Under the pieces are notes generated by a model, which saw only the letters and a program-made list of their open reading frames with translations, was not told where the DNA came from and made no database searches. A stretch of DNA of 40,491 nucleotides, from contig WIXG01000543.1 in NCBI GenBank assembly GCA_009869945.1, forward strand, positions 1 through 40,491. Reading direction: 5' to 3'. Made by a program: the position numbers and the translations under genes. This DNA comes from Mesaphorura yosii. Taxonomy: Eukaryota > Arthropoda > Collembola > Poduromorpha > Tullbergiidae. This document shows, in pieces, positions 1 through 10,673 of the stretch; position 1 is the first letter of the stretch; each line of letters starts with the position of its first letter.

Positions 1-14
1 AGACTCCGGATTTA

Positions 15-123
15 ATTGTTAATACAAAACTGAGCATGAGTACGGGATCATTACTTGACCGTACTCACGTGAATACGATACTCATACTCATATTGAAGAA
101 CTGATTGTTAATACCAGCCTGAG
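15..123. repeat. Imperfect 20-bp direct repeat
   Basis: Two copies of an AT-rich word, attgttaata followed by c(a/c)a..ctgag, lie at about 16-35 and 104-123. The first ten bases are identical and the rest partly match. A similar taattgttaat word recurs near 22563. It could be a fragment of a dispersed element; nothing ties it to a gene. Confidence 0.4.
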
Positions 124-124
124 G

Positions 125-1800
125 GTGTGCGAGATCTCGAGATCAAGGCGAGACTGGTTTTCGTCAGTCTCGCAAAATAAGTTACCTAGATTGGATCCTT
201 TAGCTGCCATGTGCGCATGTGGTGAAGTTGTTTGGGAACTGGCAGGAATTCCGCGTTTGCCCAATGGCAATGACAAAATCAATCTCAGGTTGAGGTGCCA
301 CAGCTTGCAGTCGCAAAATGCGTGTCCCCGCCCATACATTAGCGTTGTTGGCACTGATCGCCGGGGCAGCGCCAGCGGCAGGAACTGCCCGCCATGGCCT
401 GAACATTCACATCGACGGCTGCCTGGGTCCGAATTGAATCCCAAAGCGTTGCACCGGTGTTCAGGCTGGAGCTCTGCGCTGACTGGAATCCTGTGGAGAA
501 TGTGGGAGAGCAGGTGCAGGATGTGTGATGGGCCTGAGTTCGGTAAGGGCACGGGTTCGGTTTCTCCATTTGTCTTCGAATTCTGGGCTGAAATGCAGCA
601 TTCTGGCATTTTACCGGCATGGCATGTGTTTATGTTGTCCAGGGGTGGACTTGCCAATCACCTCGAGAACAAGCTGGAGACGGAGAACTTGGTAAGGCGC
701 GTACCATGGCTGCCAGTGTTGGGCAGCGATTTGGATGACTTTCCAAGGCTGAGCAGCGAGGACCAGAGATGCTACTTTGTCCGCTCCCGCTCAATTTTGA
801 GCGTAAATGAGCGAATTTGAGCGTAAAATAGCGTGAGCGAAGCGGAGCGAAAGCACACAAACGGGTAGCTTCAGCGGAGCGTAAGCGGAGCGCGAGATTT
901 TTTATTTTGAGTTTAGCGTAGGAAAGTGGATCGGAAGGGAATGGGGGAATTAGCGTGAGCGGAGCGAAAGCGGGATGTATCGCAAAAAATTATGTTGACT
1001 AAGACTTACTTCTGATAATTACAAGTACGATAAGACAGCCCAGGTCAAGCCTTAACATAAAGGTTGCTCAATAATACTAAATATATACCTACACATGCAA
1101 TGCGTATGTGAGTAATAACAGCGCAATAACAATTACGTTGGAACCATGATAATGGTACAAATAGTACACCACGAAATTTTTTTGAGATATTGTATATGCA
1201 CTTTCATATGTACGTGTTAGGGGGCATTAAAACTTTGACCCAAGATTTATGGTCAACGGAGCCGAACCCATCTTTTTTTTTTATTATTAAAAACCCATCT
1301 CAGAATTATCTAGCACTATCCAAAACTGAAAACCGCAATGGTTTTAGACAATGCTCCGCGGAGATAATGATTTTTAAAAATGGTTGAATTTTTTACTTCG
1401 ACCAAGCACCGGCAGGAGCCAAGTGCAATTTTTCAAAATTCAGGTCCGGAACCTTATTACCCTCATTTTAGAGCTAGACACTGATGAAGTTTCAGCTAAT
1501 TTGGGGAACTGAGTGGGTCACACAACTTTACCGCTTTGAGCAGAAGTCCCTCGGACATGATATGAACGAAGCGGAGATCGAGCGGGAAGGGAGTGAAGGT
1601 AAAATTCTGCGGAGCGAACCGAAGCGAGAAATTAAAAAAAAATTGGTTGTGAGCGGGGCAGAGCGGAGCGCGAAAAAATTAATACAGCAAAAGAGCGGAG
1701 CTGAACGAAGCGCAGGAGAAAAAGAATTGCGGGCGAGCGGGTCTTAAGCGGAGCGAGAGCGTAGTAGTGTATGTCTGAGCGGAGCGGAGCGGGAGCGGAC
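125..1800. other. Non-coding stretch with repeat clusters
   Basis: Open frames of 189 and 231 codons overlap antisense at 88-820, but neither has a recognisable domain, a signal peptide or supporting splice sites. I do not call them genes. The clear structure is the two decamer-rich clusters listed separately. The block between them (about 1000-1560) is AT-rich without visible structure. Confidence 0.5.
785..985. repeat. AGCGGAGCG-type decamer cluster 1
   Basis: The words gagcg, agcggagcg and gagcgtaaa are repeated many times in degenerate tandem order across about 200 bases. The arrangement is not a perfect satellite: short AT spacers separate the words. The same words recur at 1565-1805 just before a transposase remnant, so the two blocks may be subterminal repeats of one mobile element. 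That link is inference. Confidence 0.7.
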
Positions 1801-1805
1801 AGAAC
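1565..1805. repeat. AGCGGAGCG-type decamer cluster 2
   Basis: A second cluster of the words gcggagcg, gaacgaagcg and gagcgggag, with many copies in about 240 bases. It stops almost exactly where the transposase-like reading frame begins at about 1810. An 87-codon open frame here is a by-product of the Glu/Arg/Ser-rich repeat and is not called as a gene. Confidence 0.7.
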
Positions 1806-1811
1806 AAAATA

Positions 1812-2218
1812 ACATCTCTGGCGAGGACCTCCTTGAGATCACAGTTGGAGTTTTCCAAGTGAAGTTTGCCCCCTCTTACGCTCACCGCCTGATAGCACAC
1901 CAGCAAATTGCCGAAATTGAGGACGTGGATGTGCTTTTTTATTATCACCCTGACTACAATGACCTACTGAGAGTTCAGATGCCAAGCAGATTCCGAAGTG
2001 CCCAAAGCCATCAAGTCTGGATTCACTACGAACCTAACTCCATTCGTGAACCACACTCCATGAAAGCATGGTATTGCCAATGCTGTTCTGGCGCACGCGT
2101 TGTTGGCTGCTGTGCACATGTCGCCTGCATCTTATGGTACTTTAGCTTTGCACGACACAAACCGCAGATTCGGTATTCCACAGCGAATCTTGGAGCTTTC
2201 CCTTTAAGGGCACGATGA
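1812..2218 (+). mobile_element. Transposase C-terminal remnant with SWIM-type zinc finger
   Basis: The frame is open from about 1812 to the stop at 2218, and coding similarity seems to start before the first ATG (1859). It reads ISGEDLLEITVGVFQVKFAP, then a stretch ending in the pattern WYCQC..GARVVGCCAHVA followed by a Trp-Tyr and ARH. CxC(n)CxH is the SWIM zinc-binding pattern. From memory, this exact arrangement (DL.EIT.G.YQ.K.A.SY near the start, GAR.VGCC.H near the end) is common at the C-terminus of arthropod and cnidarian DDE-type transposases. The catalytic core is absent, so this is a 5'-truncated copy. Family assignment is by motif only. Confidence 0.6.
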
Positions 2219-3663
2219 CTCAAATGTAAGTACATGTATATTTTAATATTCGAACTTGAACTTCACTTTGGATAACAGGATAACACTTTGACAACTTTTG
2301 ATAACAGGTTCCACTGATCTTGGGATAGGTCGTGTGTAAATATGTACATTTGTAAATAGGGCGGACAGTCGCCTGTGCACTATATTAGGCTTCAAGTTGT
2401 GCATTTCTTGAGTCTCTTATGTTGTTCAGGCAAGATTTCTTCGACACGGACCAAAATACTCCAAGACACTTGAACCCGAAGAACCAGTGATGTGAGACAG
2501 CTTCTGTCGGCCACATCTCTGGCAATTGCGGGCAGCTTTTGCTCATTTATGGTCGTTTTAAAGCTAGTCCCATGCAGATTCTGAAAATGTAACCTATTTT
2601 GCACTATACCTTCATTGAAGAATGATACAGCCAATAAACTGTGCGAAAACTAAAAAAATCCTGTTCAAATGGGGTTAAAATGGGAAATCATGGTTTGATA
2701 TTTCTCTCAGAATTTACACCAAAAAGTGTGGGTTTTTTGTTTCAGGACTTTTTTCAATTTTACTCTTCATTTTGGAAATTTTTGAGGTCAAAGTGCTGAA
2801 ATTTGACAAGCCACTGTGGGGTCAGGCAGTGGAGTTTCAATGTGAAATATGTTTCGTTGGAATTCTTGTGTCATAAGCTTTCGATTGATATATGACTCAT
2901 CAATAGTCTGGGTTGGTCCAGAAGCAGGGCCTTAACCGATATCATCTTTTGGACTCTCTGAGATCGTACTGTTAAATCCTCAGGCTAATGTCAAAGAATG
3001 TTGGCGCCTTGAAGATCGACCGGTCAGCAGGTGCGTGAAGCGTGAGCAATTGGTAGCCAATGCTGAGAGAGAGAGAGAGAGATCCCGGCAGGCGCAGTTG
3101 GTGTGTTTGCCTTTTGCTTTCACGAGTCATAAAACGTCTGAAATCACTTGGGAGGACGCTCCACGCGTACCAGTGGACGTGTTACACGCTATGCACGTGC
3201 TATCATCGTGACTCGCAGGAACTCGGCACAGGTCACACTATCAGCAAGGTCACTTGTCAAAGGTCGAACATTGGCCAAACCCGTGAGGTTTTTCAAAATC
3301 TGACTTCGGATTCGGACTCAGCGCCGAAAAATACATAAGAAACAGAGAAAAAATGAACCCGCATAGATGCATTGGTTTTTGAAACAGTGTGCAGGTGGAA
3401 GGGACAAAGTCTTCTGCTACTTTCTGCTATGCCGCTCTTGACTTGTCTAGATAACTCAATCCAATTTAAATCCACGTTCATACACGTAATTTTTTGAGAA
3501 GCTCTACTCGTATGTTCGATGTTATATGTGTTATGAGATTTAAACCTGTGTCGTGCCTCGACTTATTAATCTCCTCTTGGCATTGGCACGATGATAACAG
3601 CAACAAATTAACATTCCTCGTACTTGGACGACTCGTACATAGATAAGCCAGGCACCTGTTGCA
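2219..3663. other. Intergenic region upstream of the adhesion GPCR
   Basis: AT-rich sequence with no gene that I can support. Short open frames at 2392-2634, 3060-3338 and 3293-3481 carry no motif. A GA dinucleotide run at 3065-3082 is the only simple repeat. The proximal part presumably holds the promoter of the GPCR at 3727; I see no clear TATA box. Confidence 0.5.
3065..3082. repeat. (GA)9 microsatellite
   Basis: Nine uninterrupted GA units between the transposase remnant and the GPCR gene. Confidence 0.85.
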
Positions 3664-3726
3664 GGTATGAGGTTCTCATCGCCAAACAAAGTTCGTATTC
3701 TGACTCAAAACAATTGTGTTGCTAAA

Positions 3727-6700
3727 ATGGGGAAAGGCGAAACATTTTCCGGCTGGACCATTTTATTTGTCTTGGCCATCCCGACATTCCTCAACGGCGC
3801 GCTGGGGCTTCAGCTCACCATTTCGGAAACCGAATTCCCCAGTGGAGACAGACAGTGCCACCGTACTTCGCATGTACAAGCACTGTACAATGGTGACGAT
3901 TTGGTGTACGTGTTTTGCAGATATTCCATTTACAAGTACACTATTTCATCGGACACTCTAGTCTACGTAACAGATACACCGTGGAACTTTCCTCCGACCT
4001 TTTCTGCAAGTTGGGGACCTCACGGCGAAATCTATTTGTTCGGATCATTTAGTAATCCCCGGGTAAATATCTGGAAAATGGATACAAGCGATGATGAATG
4101 GACGTGGACGCACATTCTCGAAGCAGAATTCGATTTTGTGTCCGGGTCCGCGGTCTGGGACGGACAAGACACTGTCTACTTGTATGGAGGAAGCTGGACT
4201 GACCCAACAGTCTGGAAGTTTTCGACGACCGAGCACGTCGTTGTCGAGGCGGGTACAGTGGCGGCCAACGCCAGCATGGGGCCAGCTGTAGTATGGGTAC
4301 CAGAACAAACCGCCATTTACGTCTTTGGAGGTTCTACAAGCGAGCTTTCAATTTCTCGTTCCGTTGTAAAATACGATCCTGACACGGAAACTGCGTTTTC
4401 CCCGACAAGCCTTCCAGTGGGTTTCGTTGACGGTGGCGTCGTGTGGACTGGCTCATCAGTGTATCTTCTGTGTGCAGGTTTGAGTTGGCAGCCATCCAAC
4501 TTTATTCAATTTGACCCTTTTACGCTCGAGCCAAAAGTGGAACAAGTGGATGGATTCGACTTTCACTGCAAGAGTCCAGGAACAGTGTATGTCAATCAGT
4601 TGAACCGAATCTACATGTTTGGAGGGAGTACCGGGTACAGCGAGCACCGCATCATGTACATTGACTTGAATGAGTCTGGTACAACAGGCGGAAGCACGGA
4701 GACTTCACCAACTACAGTGGAGCAGGAACCTGTCCGAGGCCTTAAGCTTGTCATATCAGCAAATGTTAGATTGCCGGACAGATGCGCGGCTGGGGAGGCT
4801 TATTATTGGACATCGGCTGTGTACGACGGTGATGACTTGGTGTACATTTTCTGTGCTTACATCGTGCTGGTTTATCAGCTCTCCACAGATCAGTTGGTGA
4901 ATAGTGCACGGTGGATTGCGGGATGGAGGACCACGCCATGGATGGCGGACGGAAAGATACTCGCCTTTATGTGGGGCTACGACGAGGAGGTAGGTACCGC
5001 GACTACAGACGTTTGGGAAGGTCAGACGAATAATCTCAGTGACTGGACAAACATATCAAGCTTACCCTACGAATGGCACAGTGGCGCAACTGTGTGGAAT
5101 GGAGCCGACGACATTTATGTTATTTACGCCAATGGTCCTAGAGACATTAAAAAGTTTTCCATTACTGATCACACGTGGACCGACTCGGTGACATGGCCTG
5201 AGTGGAGACAAGAAGTTGGTGCTGTTTGGGCAGGCGAGGAGAACGGGGTTTTCATATTTGGTGGCCGTACACAAGGAACCCCCGGTTACAGCCACGATAT
5301 TTTAAATTACGACCCGCAAGGCAACAACATCACGCACCATGGTTACCTACCCATCCCCGTGTCCAGCCCAGGCGTCGTCTGGACGGGCAAGTACGCGTAC
5401 CTTACGTGTGCGCCAAATCTGTACTTAGTGCATGATACTTCGAAAAACTTAATCCGATTCGACCCAGTGCTCAACAAAGCTGTCGTGGTGCCCGTGGCAG
5501 GTTGGGATTTTCCGTGCTATAGCACACCCTCAATTTACTCGGCCAAATTGAACCGTATTTACATGTTTGGTGGAACATATGGCGATCGGGAGCAGCCGCT
5601 CATGTACATCGATTTGAACGACGAGGAGGATTCCACAACAACACCAACAGAGAGGTCATCCACTTCGTCTGTCGCCGCAAGCAGCACACTTGAACCACCT
5701 TCTTCTACGACGGAAATGAGATCGACCACGACGATTCCGGACCCAAGTAAACCAGGTTGCATCGCAGTAGACAAGTACGGGACGCTGTACGAAGCTGCCG
5801 TTGGCCAGACGGCGAGTCGCCCGTGTCCGGGGCTGTCAAACGGGACAGCGACATGGTTCTGTATGCCAGAGGACGTCTTCGATGGCGAGAATCCAGATTA
5901 CAGCACCTGCACAAGCCTGTGGCTGATCGCAGTGGCGGACAAGATTGAGGTAAGCCGCACATAGGTTGGCAGTGTCAATGTCCAGCGTCAGCGTTCAGAT
6001 ATTTAGGTGAAAATTCGAACTCATGTTCCAGATTGACAAACCGATAAACTCAACCGAAGCCTTCGACCTACTCCATGAAATTCAGCGTTTCCTTCTTGAG
6101 GCAGCGGACCCCAACAGCGGAGTAACGTACTTTGGCCATGAGATCAAGTTCTTGTTCCATATTGGGGAGACTATCATGTACCTGGTTGCGCCGGAGACGC
6201 AAATGTCAGACTCTGAGCAACTGACTGGGATCACTTTCGAGGTGTTTGACCAGCTTCTGAAGCACGGGAGCCCGTGGGAAGAACTGACACAGGTGAACAA
6301 TATAAACTTCATGACCCAGACGCATTACCTTTGCTACCTGGGGCTGGGGCTACATGACACAGGACGCACGCTGTAATCCTTGAGTTTATTTGCAGAGAGG
6401 CAAAGCTGAGACTGGTACAGTGTTCATTCAAGCATCGGACAACACAGCACTTAGGCTGGGGCACAGAAAGGAAGCAGCAACACCGACGCCCGGTGGCGGC
6501 TACAGAAAAGCTTTTCACGGCCTTGCACAGTTTGAGATCATGTCAGGAACTGAGCCATTGCCATTGGATGGCAATGGAAACGGGGAACAAATCACGTTTC
6601 CACACGACTTTATGAACTCCAGGCCGGACTCGTACATTGAATTGCCATCGGATTGGGCCAAATACTTCTCTGGACAAGAATACGTCGCCTTTGCCGGTCT

Positions 6701-8287
6701 GAAGCTCAGCCATGTCAATGCCACCGCCTTGTTTCCTGCGCCTGCACCAGAGCCCTCGGACGCCGCTGCCTCAATCAAAATACTGGACGGGCCCTTGATG
6801 TCATTCACGTTTGGCACTCCAGAAGATGCCATCCGCGACACGGTAGCGGAGGCAGGCGTCAACTTCACTGGCCCCGGAGTCCGCATCACTTTCCACCATG
6901 TCGTCACTGCTTATGGTCCTGACCGAACGCAGCTTCGTCGAAGACTGCACCCTGGCGAAACACCCAAGGCCGTACTGGGGTCAGGCGTCTGTGTCTACTG
7001 GGACGCTGCCGAACTCGTTTGGTCTCCCGAAGGATGCAAACTAGTCTCCTCCAAACCCGAACATACCATTTGCGAGTGTAAACACTTGACAGCTTTCGCG
7101 GTCGTCATGGACTTGCACCAGTACGTGGGCAAGAGTGTTGTCCTGGAGGTCATGACTTGGCTCCTTTGCCCCTTATCCCTCGTCTGCCTGCTGATCACCG
7201 TCGCCGTGTTCCTGTACAGCCGATATGGATGGAAGCCACTGCTGAGCAAACATCCAAGTAACGACCTGACACTGAACCTCTGCGTCGCGCTGCTCGTGGC
7301 TAACTTCTTGATCCTGGTCACAATGGACAAGCACGACCTGCACCTTTCCGACGGCGTCTGCACCGGATTCGCCATTGTTCTCCATTACACGCTGCTTTGT
7401 GCCTTTGCTTGGATGGCACTTGAAGGCATTCTGCTTGCACGGCTGGTCTACTTTGACGTGTTTGCTAGCGGGAGGGAGCACGAGACCCTGGAGCGGGCTG
7501 GAGCTTTTGGCGTGCCCGCTGCCATCGTCGTTGTGACGTGTGGTGTAAATTTCGGACAAGGAGACCACGCCTACGGAAATGATGCATTGTAAGTCAAAAC
7601 GACTCATCAAACTTACATGCCATGACGGCCATGAGATGAGATAAGACTGAATTTTATGACGGTACATTTATTTAGCTGCTGGCTGCATGGTGGCTACTCG
7701 TGGAGCTTCATCGTTGTGGTGGCCATGGTCCTTATCGTAAGTTACAAATTGAATCACTTTCCATGTCATCGAGTCTGCTTGATATTTTGGCTGCATACAC
7801 CCTTCCACAGTTCAACGCTGCCGTGCTTGTCATGTCAATCCGCAAGTCTTACAAGTTGGAGGAGAACCCGAACCGCCGTCACTCTTCCGTACGCAAACCA
7901 AAAACCACCAGCTTCTGGATCCGTGGTGCATTGAGCCTGACCGCCATCATGGGCCTGACTTGGGTTTTCGGGTTGCTCATGCTCGTGGACAATGCAACGG
8001 TAGCGAATGTGGCTGCGTATTTGTTCACTGCATCAAATGCATCGCAAGGCATCTTCATCTTCGTGTTCCACATTGCGTCCAACAAGAAGGTCCGCTCGCA
8101 CTTCCGGTCGTTGGCTTTGACTACTTTCACGATGACGAAGACGACATCTGGGGTTGGAGACGCGACGTCAAGTGCTGCTGCTGCCACCGCCGTGAAAGGA
8201 GCCGGGAGTGAGGTTCAGAGCGTTCAGGACGACGACGCCAAGAATGGCCAAAGCAAGAAAGCAACATTGGTCACGTCAAATTCATAA
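3727..8287 (+). CDS. Adhesion G-protein-coupled receptor with two kelch propellers
   Basis: Exons 3727-5949, 6032-6292, 6396-7588, 7676-7736 and 7811-8287 join in frame at GT-AG sites to 1404 codons. I chose the ATG at 3727 because a signal peptide ([18 protein letters not shown]) follows it; an ATG at 3667 adds 20 residues. Residues ~28-312 and ~340-629 each carry about six kelch-like blades ([20 protein letters not shown]) and repeat each other. A Ser/Thr-rich linker and a hormone-receptor-motif domain (~677-735, C...G..CPG and DYSTCTSLW) follow. A GAIN region ends in a canonical GPS site (C.YW, then [11 protein letters not shown], with cleavage predicted at HL/T), then seven membrane spans with GLTWVFG in TM6. 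The layout mirrors latrophilin with kelch in place of olfactomedin. The ligand is unknown. Confidence 0.9.
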
Positions 8288-9088
8288 TGGACCTCAGATT
8301 GGACAGTAGACAAACGATTCGAAATAAGTTATTAATTGGATTTATTAATATCTTCAGTCTATTCCTTGATTTTTTTTGGAATTTAATTATAATTCTGGTA
8401 TTTTATTTACACAACCATGTAATTCAATGACAAAAAGACTAAATACAGGTACAATTTGAATTAAGCGATAGCCCATTAGTTGCTGAGTTCTTGGAACTTA
8501 ACGTTGGCCTTCAGTATCAGAGCCGTTGAGATGCGCCGGTTGCTTGACCAAAGCTCCCTACCTGCCGGCTTATGCCTATCGCCAATTGAGTAGAATCAAT
8601 TCGCTTCTGACGCCCACTCCTTAGCTTCTGTCCATGCAGCAAGTTCTTGTCGATTCAAGTTTAACTCGATGGGTCGATGGTCCAGATTGAAGCACATGGC
8701 TTGCGCGCCTCTGAGAAGGTATCCTACACGATCCGGTGACAAACCTGGTCCAATTTTGTTTAGACCACCCGCCGAAAGTGCACCACAAGTTGACCCAGAT
8801 CCTTCGGGGTAAGTATGCGGAGCACTCTTTCCACCTACTCAATCTCCGTACGATTCGGCGTATTTCGTAGCTCGATGCCTCCATTCGCAGCCATTATCAT
8901 TGGTCAATGTTCTTGGTGTACAATTTCCCCACTGATGCGTTCAATATAGATTTCCAAGAACGGGAACCATTACTTCGTTGAATTGTATCCGTCTTTGGCG
9001 GCTGTCTCCTCATAAGCGTCCTCAGAGAATGAATTGAAAATTCTTGGCCAAATCCAAAGTCGAATCCCGCTGCTTGCAAATGGATAAT
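8288..9088. other. Intergenic region with an unassigned coding-like scrap
   Basis: AT-rich 3' flank of the GPCR, then a more GC-rich patch at about 8600-8830. On the minus strand one frame is open there for roughly 70 codons and contains LRGAQAMCFNLDHRPIELN and ends ELAAWTEAKEWASEAN. The composition looks protein-coding but I do not recognise it, and a second overlapping frame (8621-8884) is also open. It may be a decayed exon. No intact gene is supported. Confidence 0.35.
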
Positions 9089-9802
9089 TTAAACCGAGCG
9101 CCCGCGCCCGTGCCTTCGAATGGACGCGCAACCGCGTCAGCTTGTCCACAGCCCTCAGCCTCGGCCGACGAGTCGCCGTCGCATTTGGTGTCGCCTTCCT
9201 CAACACCCGATTCGTAGCCTACGCGCCCTCCGATTTCAGCCCGATGAAGTACGGCATGGCGCTCCACCTGCTGCATCTCGTCTCGATCGGGGCGACGTTC
9301 AGCGCTCAACTCACGATGCTCGCGTCGGTGCAGGAGGTCACCTTCCTCGTCAATCAGCTCCTCAGCTGGCCGAGCCCGCGCCCTGCTGGAGCCACAAACC
9401 GGCGAGAGAAGCTGTTGCTCCTCCTCTCGGCGACTCTTTTGGGCTGCGCAATGGGGCTGTGCGTCGTCCTGCCCAACGACAAGCACGTTCTTCACTCGCT
9501 CGTCCCGCCCCGATGGGCGTCGCCGTACAGCCTTGCCTTCTTCACCGCCCTGCAGGCGTACACGGCGGCGAAGTGCGTGGTCGAGACGGGGTTCCTCGTC
9601 TACGCGGGTTTGGCGTACATTTCGACTCACGCGTATTTGCTGAGGCGTGCAGGCTCGTCACCGTCACTTTTGCGCCAGCTCCTCCATTACGCCCTCCTCA
9701 ACATGATGTACAACAGCGCCTTCGGCCCGTATCTCTACCCGTACGTATCTACGTACAAAACCGCGATGGAGGACGGCCTCTTCTTCGCGTACATCGTCGC
9801 GA
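9089..9802 (+). pseudogene. Truncated seven-pass chemoreceptor (gustatory-receptor type)
   Basis: The frame has been open since about 9089 (RARAFEWTRNRV...) and contains several hydrophobic spans: MALHLLHLVSIGATF, REKLLLLLSATLLGCAMGL, YSLAFFTALQAY, and a last one at YALLNMMYNSAFG. Order and spacing match the intact receptor at 10674-11810 through its fifth span. No ATG is in frame before 9244, so an upstream exon is missing or lost. Homology ends at FAYIVAIQ near 9802, where an antisense RibB fragment begins. The open frame runs on to 9849 only by reading antisense RibB, so the C-terminal membrane spans are lost. GC content is much higher than in the neighbouring receptor gene. I treat it as broken. 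Confidence 0.65.
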
Positions 9803-10244
9803 TTCAGTGTGTCCCTTTCGTTGTAGTACCCCACCGTCCTTTGCGATAAGTGGAAAGACGTGCCCAGGTCGACGAGATTGGCTCGCCTTGCTCTCGGGAT
9901 CAGCCAACTGATTAAAGGTTGTACATCTGTCAACTGCACTCACTCCAGTTGTCGTATCCATCGAGTCAGTGTTCACGGTGAACACTGTGCAATGCCGGTC
10001 CGTGTTATCTGCCGATTGGATCATCAAAGGAAGATCCAACTCATGTGCTCGAGCAGTCGTTATCGGACAGCATAAAATGCCCGTCGTATGTCGTACACAA
10101 TATGCAATACGCTGTGGAGTGACGAATTGTGCAGCCATTACAAGATCACCTTTGTTTTCTCGGGTCCTCGTCGTCCAGTACAACCACAATTCCTCCAACC
10201 GCGATGTCTGCAAGGGCTTCTGGTATTGTAGCAAAATTCGCCAT
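9803..10244 (-). pseudogene. ribB: RibB fragment: 3,4-dihydroxy-2-butanone 4-phosphate synthase, bacterial type
   Basis: RibB converts ribulose 5-phosphate to DHBP in riboflavin synthesis, a pathway animals lack. The minus strand starts MANFATIPEALADIAVGG and continues VVVLDDED, as expected for RibB. One extra C near 10165-10170 shifts the frame. In the next frame come ENKGDLVMAAQFVTP, CVRHTTGILC, DNTDRHCTVFTVN, TTTGVSAVDRCTTFNQLADP, RRPGHVFPLIAKDGGVL and GHTE. These are the signature blocks of the family in order. The metal-binding E-x-E-G-D is E-N-K-G-D here, so a catalytic Glu is replaced by Lys. The copy stops at GHTE, about 147 codons into a protein of roughly 210. The length 442 = 3x147+1 fits a single-base insertion. 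It is surrounded by animal genes, so it looks integrated by horizontal transfer. Confidence 0.85.
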
Positions 10245-10673
10245 GCTGCTCCCGACTGTTCTAAATTGCTGCTTCTAATTGCCAATCTATGACTGACTGA
10301 CACATGAAACAATAAGAATTACGTGTTCATCATTTGTGTGGTCAAAAGATATGCGGCATCCTGCGCAGGAATACCACAAAACCTTTGTGCAATCATGTGA
10401 TAAGCATATTTCCATGTATTTGCTTTACTTATCAGTAGAAGCTATGTTGAATTATTCAATCGAATTGCCAAACCCCAAGAAATTGCTTTGCACAAGGTCG
10501 AGGTTGAGCCGGCTTAGTTGATTGAATTTCACCGGCAGATAAGAATCAGCAATTTGTCAAGCAAATCGGTTGAAGCAAATTGCCTTCATAATGCAAACCT
10601 TTCACGAAAAACTCTCACGATTAAACTTCTTGTTTTTATCGACGCCATTTCGCACCGACGACTGTTGAAAGTA

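Noticed and set aside
88..820. Overlapping open frames on both strands
   Set aside because: Antisense pair without domain, leader or splice support; probably chance frames in GC-rich sequence.
9120..9911. Second plus-strand frame over the receptor fragment
   Set aside because: Arg/Pro-rich shadow of the GC-rich receptor frame.
9803..10244. RibB as bacterial contamination of the assembly
   Set aside because: The fragment is frameshifted, 3'-truncated and joined directly to arthropod-type receptor sequence, with no other bacterial genes nearby; reads would still be needed for proof.
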